Source of the DNA: Dipteris shenzhenensis
Lineage: Eukaryota; Polypodiophyta; Polypodiopsida; Gleicheniales
Assembly: GCA_047967505.1 (NCBI GenBank)
Contig: CM106540.1
Length of the DNA: 64,000 nt
Strand: one strand, 5' to 3'
The number at the start of each line of letters is the position of its first letter. Within the stretch, counting starts at the first letter, position 1. Under the pieces are notes generated by a model. That model saw nothing but the letters and a program-made list of their open reading frames with translations. It searched no databases and had not been told where the DNA came from. Both the position numbers and the translations under genes were made by a program. Positions 57,026 to 64,000 of this stretch are shown here, piece by piece.

Positions 57026-57038
57026 CTCTCATTATTCA

Positions 57039-58036
57039 ATGGCAAGAGTGAAGAACACTGCTAGAACCATTGGACACTGCCTCCACCCTTCCTCCTCTAG
57101 CTCCACCACCTCCATGGCATATGCGCATAGGACCTACCGGAGTCTGGTGGTGACTCCCCCGACTCTCGTGAGGTCTCCTAGGACTCTTGTGAGGTCTCCC
57201 AGGACTCTCGTGAGCCCTCCCCCACCTCTCCTGATCATGAGCCTTCTCCTCAGCCTTCCCCTTAGCCTTCCCCTCAACATGAGCCCCAAGAGCATGAGCC
57301 TTCCCCTCAGCCTTCCCCCTAGCCTTCCCCTCAGCCTCAGCCTCGGCCTGACCCTCAACCTTCCCCTCAGCCTTCCCCCTAGCCTCAGCCTTCCCCTTAG
57401 TCTTAGCCTCAGCCTTCCCCTCAGCCTTCCCCTCGGCCTTCCCCTCCCCATGAGAGCCCTCTCCCGATTGAACAAAATGTGTTCGATAACCTCCCAGACA
57501 TAGAGAGGCTTCCTGAGCGCCAATAGACTGCCAGCAAGAGCACCATCTTCCCTCTCCCAGTGATATAGCCCATTGTAGAGATGATCCATGTGCCCATGAG
57601 GATGGTAAAGCAGACACTGAGGAAGCCCCATCCCAAAGAAGGTCAAAGCTCAAGACGTCAGCAAGAGGAGGACTTGGAGGAGGATCAATGCAGACAAGAG
57701 CAGTAGAAGAAGTTCAAGGCAGACAGGAGGCCACGGGCTGGTGTTTGGGTACCTGTAAGGCCCCCACCAAGAGTCAGGAAGTCGTACAAAGCAAAGCCAG
57801 GAACGCGGGCCCTAAGGGAGATCAAGCAAATGTAGAAGACCACTGACAACTTGATCCCGTGTGCTCCCTTCCAACATGTGGTATGGGAGATAGCACAGGG
57901 ATACAAGAATGACGTGCAATTCAGCACAGGAGCTATGGGGGCCCTCCAGGAGGCTACGGAGCAAGTGACCACCGCTCTGTTTGAGGACACCAACTTGTTT
58001 GCCATCCATGCAAAGCATGTCACGGTCATGGACTAG
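57039..58036 (+). pseudogene. Histone H3-like gene with a long Pro/Ser/Gln repeat tail; in-frame TAG codons
   Basis: It opens MARVKNTARTI, close to the H3 tail MARTKQTARKS. After a frame change near 57100-57130, one frame runs to 58036. It holds EVSQDSR-type repeats, a long PSPQPSP repeat (57242-57450), an acidic/basic linker (QQEEDLEEDQ) and a histone fold: YKAKPGTRALREIKQM, NLIPCAPFQHVVWEIAQGY, GAMGALQEATEQ and ALFEDTNLFAIHAKHVTVM. The fold is full up to helix alpha-3; the last 15 or so residues are cut by TAG. NLIP resembles CENH3, while loop 1 has canonical H3 length. The tail is about 200-230 residues, against about 40 in H3. Ten TAG codons interrupt the frame. Confidence 0.8.
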
Positions 58037-58279
58037 GGGGTGGTCTAAGTCCTAAGAGTGGGCTGCCAGAGAATCTAGGGCTTCAAACCTGGGTCACTCT
58101 GTAGCTGCTTCGCCAGAGCCATGTCACCCCCTACCCTTGAAGGCACTATCTTGTATCTAAGGCCCAAGGGCCCATTTTTAAAAATAAAATATATCGACAT
58201 TCTCTACACTATTTCATTGTTGTGTATTTTCCATTTCTATGACTGCAATAAAACTAATCATTTTAATGTAAGTTTTGAA

Positions 58280-58576
58280 TTCTGTCAAATCTTGAAGGAA
58301 TTTCACTGTCACGTAGAAGGAAAAAGTGTCCGGCACATCGCCACGACCCCAAAAAGCCAAAACCTGCCACGGCGTGAATTTGGGCATTCTGGCAAGTCAC
58401 GTTGCCAGGACCCCAAAAAGCCCAAAACACACCACGACGCAAATTTGGGCATTCTGGCAAGTCCAGAATGCCCAAATTTGCACCGTGGCAGGTTTTGGGC
58501 TTTCTAGGGTCCTGGCAACGTGCTAGATACTTTTCCCTTCTGCATGATAGTGAAATTCCTTCAAGATTTGACAGAA
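58280..58576. mobile_element. Fold-back (inverted-repeat) element, about 297 bp
   Basis: The left end TTCTGTCAAATCTTGAAGG and onward to TTTCA (58280-58305) is the exact reverse complement of 58551-58576. Inner arms also pair (CCAAAAAGCCCAAAAC, GCAAATTTGGGCATTCTGGC with CCAGAATGCCCAAATTTGC around 58470). The left arm contains a partial tandem duplication (TTTGGGCATTCTGGCAAGTC twice). No coding capacity. It resembles a MITE or a hairpin small-RNA locus; a target duplication was not identified. Confidence 0.8.
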
Positions 58577-58814
58577 ATGAACTTTTGATACCCAGAATTG
58601 GTGAAAATGATGCTAAATTGCTAGAAATGTATTAAATTAACACAATTAAAATGGAGAAAATATATCATCAAAGACTTAAACAAAATACAATGGAATTCAT
58701 GATGAGCAATGATAAAACAAATAATAAAGACATGTAGTCATGTATCCAGTGAAATATCCATTTAAATATATGTTTATATATACAAAAGGCGTCACAGGCT
58801 ATCTTTCTTCTTGG

Positions 58815-59239
58815 CTATTCGAGTACATTGAGAATAGGGGTCTTTGAATCCCCTAGTGGATTCCTAGATATAAATCTAGCTGCAATAGCACTAACATCCT
58901 CCTCTCCTACTACCAAAGACATAGCCGTTGCCGTCAATGCCCTGCCATGAATGTTCGATCCAAAGGCATTGATAGCAGCCAGGCGGTGTACCAAAATTAC
59001 TTTGTCAGCATTCCGAGTAATGTTGGAGTATCCCCGATAGCGCATGACAAAGCCTTGCACTTCAGTAGCTCCGAAGGACCTCGAGGATAAAATTTGTTGT
59101 GAAAGACCATGATATGCTCTGTGACTTTGCCAAGGTAATGGGCCAAAGAATGATCTCGCCCAAATGCACTGCAAACATTACCCCGTCGAGATGAGAATTC
59201 ATCAAGCTCAAACGCATCCTGCAATAATTCAACAAACAT
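58815..59239 (-). pseudogene. Unrecognised conserved-looking ORF pair (frameshifted)
   Basis: Two overlapping minus-strand frames (59239-58997 and 59174-58815) look like one protein broken by a frameshift near 59060. The first gives ELDEFSSRRGNVCSAFGRDH and the second gives MRYRGYSNITRNADKVILVH and ALTATAMSLVVGEEDVSAIA, closing with TAG. The composition is that of a folded globular protein. I do not recognise the family. It could be the last part of the locus at 59397-60287 or a separate gene. Confidence 0.45.
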
Positions 59240-59396
59240 TAGAAGACCGACAAAACAAATTATAGTGAAAGAACATCAAAATAAAAAATATTGTTCGAAC
59301 TTATTACTAGAGCGCCGTCAGCTTCTATCCCTTCCTCATTTGCAATATGGAACTAGGTGCTGTGTGATGTTCCATTTGGGAGGTGGACGCTTTCTC

Positions 59397-60287
59397 CTAA
59401 CCTGTGTTGGAGGTGGAAGCTTTTGCATGAGAGGGTTGTGCATCGTATACGGACATGTCTGCATCCCTCATTGAAACCAGCGTCGTCAAGAGAAAGTCTT
59501 CCATTGTCTGGTCTTCGGTACCTAAAACCTCGGGATCTTTGACACTTGTCTCAACATCGAACCCCGATAGGACTTCGAGTGCCTCATCCTCTCGTAGTCC
59601 AAAAAGAATCTCCATGTCATGGAGGAATACGTTCTCTTCTCCATCGATGATGAAGGGGGACAAGGACCATAATTCAGAGTCTGGGTCAGCGGTCTCTGAT
59701 TCAGATTCTTGCTTTACCGAGGGCTGTTGAAGTAGGCTCAATGCTTGAGCTGCTTCTCCTCTATTGGATCGTCAAGACTCTCTTCCAGGTAGATGTCTGA
59801 GTCTAGCTAGATCAGCAGTTCTACCAGAGGGGGTGCTAGATGATGAGGCTTCTTCCTCTAAATTTCCTTCTTGGAGAAGGAAGATGAATGTCATCTCCCA
59901 TGAAAGGAATTTGGTGCCTGTATTTCCTATGATCCCTGCGTCTAGGATGTCTTGAACTTCAACTATCCTAAACCCTTCGTTTGTAAGGTTGTCACAAAAG
60001 TGGGCCAAGCGCTTTACAAACTTGGGTTCCTCTACGAACAGATACTTTATGTAATCTATGGGAACCCATCTCTTTGAAGAGTGGTCAAGTGTATAGGCAA
60101 AATTTGAGAAATTATCTTGCATGTAAAGGATGAGATCTGAGAAGTCATCCTTGGCTCGCATATATGTGCCTAGGACATCTAAAGTCCTGTCAAACACTAA
60201 AAATAGCTCTTCCTCACGATCTGCAAATGCAGTTCGTGAGATGAAGTCATGGAATGCAATTCTAGCTGAATCCATGGCAAATAGCAA
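59397..60287 (-). pseudogene. Unrecognised ORF with one internal TGA
   Basis: One frame on the minus strand from about 60287 (an in-frame MDS follows at 60275) to TAG 59397, interrupted only by TGA at 59774-59772 in a CGA-like context. The first 120 residues look globular and helical (FADREEELFLVFDRTLDVLG, YLFVEEPKFVKRLAHFCDNL). The second half is acidic and probably disordered. The end of the frame is followed by GTTAGG, which could be a splice donor. No family is recognised. It has the same orientation as its neighbours. Confidence 0.5.
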
Positions 60288-60289
60288 TT

Positions 60290-60550
60290 GATGGAGGGAG
60301 TAACTTTTGAGGACGGCAGTTTCTATGGCTCTCTAAATGTGAAAGTGAGAATGTGATGCAAAAAGGGCTCTTACCCCTTAATATATATCAAAACCCTAAA
60401 AATTAAAATTAATCATAAAATCCCCAAATTTTTTGAAAAACATTTACCATGAACTGAAAGGAGAAAACATTAAAAGAAATAACATTTTAATTTAATTGTC
60501 CATCTTTTGAAGCAATAACTAGGATTTGACAGACAAAAAATTAAATGTTG
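60290..60550. other. AT-rich spacer between two minus-strand frames
   Basis: 260 bases, A/T-rich (AATTAAAATTAATCATAAAA near 60400). No gene. It could be an intron or a promoter region for the frame at 60287. Confidence 0.4.
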
Positions 60551-60552
60551 CA

Positions 60553-61440
60553 CTAGTCAAACATATTGTCAGCAATCTTCAAAGTTGCAAGAGGAATTAT
60601 ATTGGCGCTATGCATGCACTTCTCCACACGGTGGCTGATCTTACCACCATTTAAGGTAAAGTAGAAGGACTCTAACATGCTGTCCTCCATGACCAATAGG
60701 AGTTCTCACACATCCCTTAGAGTCCATTGCGATGTGACATTCACATTCTTGAAATCTCCCTCTTCAACATTAATAGACAAACTTACCCCCATATTGTGTT
60801 CATCATTAGAGTCTAGGGGAAGCCACCGGCCATTCGTTTTCTTCCAGCGCCTGTATTGAAAAGCTAAATACAGCATTTGGTGTGACAAATGGTATCTAAT
60901 AACCACATTGTCTTTACATGCATGACATTGAAACACATCACCCTTTTGGTCACTTGACCTAGTTTCCCAATTCATCCCAAGTAAATCTTCAAGAGCATTT
61001 TCATCTACACACTTGTAGGACCACATAGTTTTTGTTCTATACATATGTATATTCTAAAATAAAGAAGCAAAAATGTGCAAAGTCGTAAACCAAGATAACC
61101 ATGCCCATTTGGATCCAAATGTAAACTTCATGGCCATGCCCACATCCTTTGCAATCTTGTCCTTGTATGATTGCAATGTCCTCGAGTCCACATTGCTGCA
61201 ATCCATGTCTTGAAGTTGTGGTGGTGCAATGGTTTGCAGACGGCCATAGCTTGATAATGTTGTTGGAGTGATGTATGTTGCATTATACCAATACACATTC
61301 TTCATTCGCAAGGAGGCCAACTTCTCCCCGGCATGCATTTGCTTACCTAAATCCTCATGAATCACAGCAGTGAACTTGCCTATGAATGATTCAGCTGGTT
61401 CCCACTCCTCGAGCTCCGAAAGGAAAACATCTGCAGCCAT
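60553..61440 (-). pseudogene. Unrecognised 296-codon ORF with two internal stops
   Basis: A single frame from ATG 61440 to TAG 60553, broken by TAG at 61056-61054 and TGA at 60708-60706, both explicable by C-to-T change. Contents include VYWYNATYITPTTLSSYGRL, MKFTFGSKWAWLSWF, FQCHACKDNVVIRYHLSHQM and FYFTLNGGKISHRVEKCM. The open length and composition indicate a real former gene. I cannot name the family. The three adjacent minus-strand frames (61.44-58.8 kb) may be exons of one gene, separate genes, or an old integrated sequence. Confidence 0.5.
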
Positions 61441-61589
61441 GAATAAGAGCTCTTAGAAACCAAGCACAAAATTTCCAAATAGACTCATTACACTTACAGG
61501 TGAAAAAAGGTACATAGATAGAAAGGCTCACAGTGTGATGGTATCCTAGATTGATTGAATGATGGAGGAAGCCACATATCTTTTCCCAT

Positions 61590-62150
61590 GTAAAAGCATT
61601 CATGACTGGCTGAGTAAAGATATACTTTAGAGAGTGATGGTCTGTCTTGACCACAGAGTCGGCTCCCATGAGATAATGTTTCCAAGAGCGATAAGCATGT
61701 ACAACGGCAAGAAACTCCTTATCATAAACCGGGTATCGGGTTTGGATATCAGAATGTTTATGGCTGTCAAAAGCAATAACTCTATCTTCTTGCATCAAGA
61801 CTGCTCCTGTAGCGATGTCGGAAGCGTCGGTCATGACCTCAAATGGAAGGTTTGGGTCAGCAATAGCCATAATTGGTGTGGTAGTGAGTGCTTGCTTGAG
61901 TTGTAGGAAACTATACTCTGTTTCAGGAAGCCACTGAAAAATTGATGTGCTTTTCAATAATTCGGACATAGGAGCTGCGATTTCGGAAAACTGATAGACC
62001 TTTGTATGGTAGAAGTTTGCCAATCCGAGAAAAGAGCGGACATCATGAACATTCCTAGGAGTAGGCCAGTTTCGGATTACCTCGACCTTCTTGGGATCCA
62101 AGAGATGCCTTGAGCTGAAATAACATGTCCCAAAATGTTGCACTTTTGTG
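61590..62150 (-). pseudogene. Gypsy reverse transcriptase thumb and RNase H scrap
   Basis: On the minus strand: LLDPKKVEVIRNWPTPRNVH, VRSFLGLANFYHTKVYQFSE, EVMTDASDIATGAVLMQEDR, QTRYPVYDKEFLAVVHAYRS and VVKTDHHSLKYIF. This is the thumb-RNase H stretch of a gypsy element, open over about 190 codons. The flanking parts of the same frame (62329-62150 and 61570-61391) do not look retroviral, so the fragment was captured between unrelated sequences. Confidence 0.85.
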
Positions 62151-62424
62151 AGCCATCCTTTCTTCCCAAACTTGAACTTCAAGATGCGCCCCTTCCACTC
62201 ATGCAAGATGTCACCTCTCTTGCTCTTGGGAAGCTTATGTGGACCTTTGGCTGATCCTTTCATCACCATCCAGTCATTTAAGCTATAGGTGCAAGGGATC
62301 CACTCATCTAATGTATTTGTGGAAGACACAAGAGGTCATAACATTGCGTGGTCTTGTAGCCTTTCTCCTCAGCATGCTTACAGAGCTTGCAATAGCAAGA
62401 ATGGGACTCCTACACAAGTCAATG

Positions 62425-62660
62425 CAGCTTCAATAGAGGCACAAAAGAGGGAGAAGGAGAGGGACAGAGCAGCAACAACAGAGACACAAGAGAGGGAGAA
62501 GGAGAGGGACAGAGCAGCTCCAACAGAGGCACAAAAGAGGGAGAAGGAGAGGGACAGGGCAGCAGCAATAGAGGCACAGGAGAGGGAGAAGGAGAGGGAC
62601 AGGGCAATAGCAAAATAGAGGCACAGGAGGGGGAGAAGGAGAGGGATAGAGTAGCTCCAA
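62425..62660. repeat. 45-bp tandem repeat, about 5 copies
   Basis: The unit GAGAAGGAGAGGGACAGAGC plus AGC-ACAGAGGCACAAGAGAGG repeats at 45 bp. The plus-strand frame 62289-62618 stays open through it, encoding AQEREKERDRAA-type units, and the minus strand stays open too. Coding status is doubtful. Confidence 0.8.
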
Positions 62661-62669
62661 CAGAGGCAC

Positions 62670-62750
62670 ATGAGAGGGAGAGGGGAGAGAGAGAGAGAGG
62701 GGAGAGAGAGAGAGAGGGGAGAGAGAGAGAGAGGGGGAGAGGAGCTACAG
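62670..62750. repeat. GA microsatellite with GGGGA interruptions
   Basis: GAGAGAGAGAGGGGAGAGAG repeated at about 22 bp. Confidence 0.85.
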
Positions 62751-64000
62751 CAAGTAGGCCAGAGCAGGAGGGAGCAGAGAAAGAGGGGGAAGAGGAAAAA
62801 TGCGTGGGATTTGGTTCAAATTTGAGTGATTTGGCAAGCTGGACCAGAAGAGGGGGGGACAGAGGCCCTAGAAAGAGGGAGGGGAGAATAAAAATTCACC
62901 ATTTGGGCCCTACCATCCCATTGAATGCAGTTTTGGGCTCATGTGGGGGAGCTACACTTGGTAGGAGGGTCAAACATGGGTTAAGAGGGGGGGGGATGGT
63001 TTGGGTGGTCCCTAGTGTAAGGGAGCAACCAATAGGGGTTCTCTACATGCCTGCCCCCCCTCCACCTCAACATACCATTGCCCCACACCTTCTAGCACTC
63101 TCATTGGTACACCTCAAATCACTCTCTAATCCCTTGAAATTAGGAAACACTAATTGGAGGCCCTTTTGAGACCCCAATTCTCCAAATATGTGCACTGAGG
63201 CATCAGTTGGGATGTGTGCAAATCAACCCCCTCAAAATGGCCAAATTGTCCAACTTGAGTAACAACGTTGCATTAACACTGCATTAACACTATGGCAATG
63301 CCACGCTGCAATAGGACTAACACAACAACACATTGTGATAAGATTAATGCTTCGCACTTTGTGATATAAATACTACTACATCAGTGCAATAAACTTCATA
63401 CCCTCTTCATACCATGCATGCTACAATATTGTTAAAGCACTGTTGCATCGTTACGTTGCAATGTCAATAATGTGATGCCATTGCATTGTGATAATACCCT
63501 GCCGATGCATTACGGTTTCCTATAATACAGGCCCTAGGGATGCCCACATTGCATTAACAGTTTGGATAGAATTGTACAAAATTTCCATAGACTTTCTCCT
63601 AGCTTCCCTCTAACTTTTAATTAGTTTTGCCTCCCTCCGAATGTCCCCCAATTCCTCTACGTGCATCTACTCCTTCATTGAAAGCTCCACTTCCCCATGC
63701 ACCCATCACCACCTCGACATCGATACACTGCGAGCAACATACCGATGGCCGATTATTGCAGAGGATATAAAAATGTAAAGAATATGGACAAGAGATTTCA
63801 AGGAGTGGTGGCCTACACTCTCCCTACACTACAGAAAAGCACAAGGGGTGAGTTCCATTTGATGCTATTTGAATTTCCACCTTGATCAAACCTGCATGAG
63901 CTCTTGAATTCCTGACTAAGGTGGAGATGGTGGATCATCTAAGCAATATTACCCTGAATTTGCTAGCCTGCCTACACTAGCCCTAACCCACAAAATGTGG
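62751..64000. other. No gene seen
   Basis: GC-mixed to 63180. From 63250 to 63530 there are irregular GCATTAACACT, TTGCATTGTGATAA and CAATGC units. Nothing coding is recognised to the window end. Confidence 0.45.

Noticed and set aside
57036-57653. A 205-codon Lys/Ala/Gly-rich minus-strand frame opposite the histone-like gene
   Set aside because: It mirrors the PSPQ repeat in another frame. The histone fold and H3-like start are on the plus strand, and the antisense frame has no domain.
57128-58036. Reassignment of TAG to glutamine as the genetic code of this organism
   Set aside because: Other frames in the window (for example the gag at 4492-5157) end at TAG as a stop, and neighbouring decay includes TGA. 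CHG-driven decay is simpler.

Overview
The window is nuclear DNA from a land plant with a large, repeat-swollen genome. The signs are Ty3/gypsy chromoviruses with chromodomains, Ty1/copia elements, several copies of one non-LTR retrotransposon (LINE) family, a hAT transposase relic, very long GA microsatellites, telo-box (AAACCCTAA) motifs and an 11.6-kb intron filled with transposons. A fern, lycophyte or gymnosperm would fit, but the sequence does not settle the species. No tRNA, rRNA, CRISPR array, operon or bacterial feature was seen.

Layout. 0-4 kb: two head-to-tail LINE copies on the minus strand. 4-8.1 kb: a decayed chromovirus. 9.66-14.55 kb: an LTR retrotransposon with both LTRs, a primer-binding site and a 5-bp target duplication (GCATG), internally deleted to a gag-like ORF plus integrase/chromodomain. 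14.7-17.6 kb: two more LINE 3' ends. 17.94-29.92 kb: a host gene for an RNF4-like RING E3 ligase (SUMO-targeted ubiquitin ligase type). Two exons join in phase across an intron that holds a copia element, a copia scrap, an antisense gypsy pol and a hAT relic. 30-35 kb: AT-rich sequence with diverged tandem repeats. 35.3-36.4 kb: a LINE 3' end and a 26-bp minisatellite. 37-43.8 kb: a minus-strand, Tat-like gypsy element with an aspartic-protease-like domain located after the integrase. 43.8-53.3 kb: pieces of LINE, gypsy and copia, and a second copy of the integrase-tail/protease arrangement. 55.2-56.7 kb: an unrecognised, spliced, decayed coding locus. 57.04-58.04 kb: a histone H3-like gene with a very long proline/serine/glutamine-rich N-terminal tail. 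58.3 kb: a fold-back element. 58.8-61.4 kb: three unrecognised minus-strand reading frames. 61.6-62.15 kb: a gypsy RNase H scrap. The last 1.9 kb shows repeats only.

Most coding sequence here is mobile-element debris. Only the RING ligase looks intact (its 5' exons were not found). The histone H3-like locus has a plausible TATA/telo-box promoter, but its frame contains many stops. Every one of those stops is TAG at a glutamine position, which is the pattern expected from C-to-T change at CAG, a plant CHG methylation site. Similar TAG and TGA stops interrupt neighbouring loci, so methylation-driven decay is the favoured explanation.

The candidates for something new are: the H3-like protein with its giant repeat tail and TAG-only stops; the retropepsin-like domain found twice at the same spacing behind an integrase GPY/F module; the W-box-packed LTR; and the LINE family whose 3' ends always abut a microsatellite.
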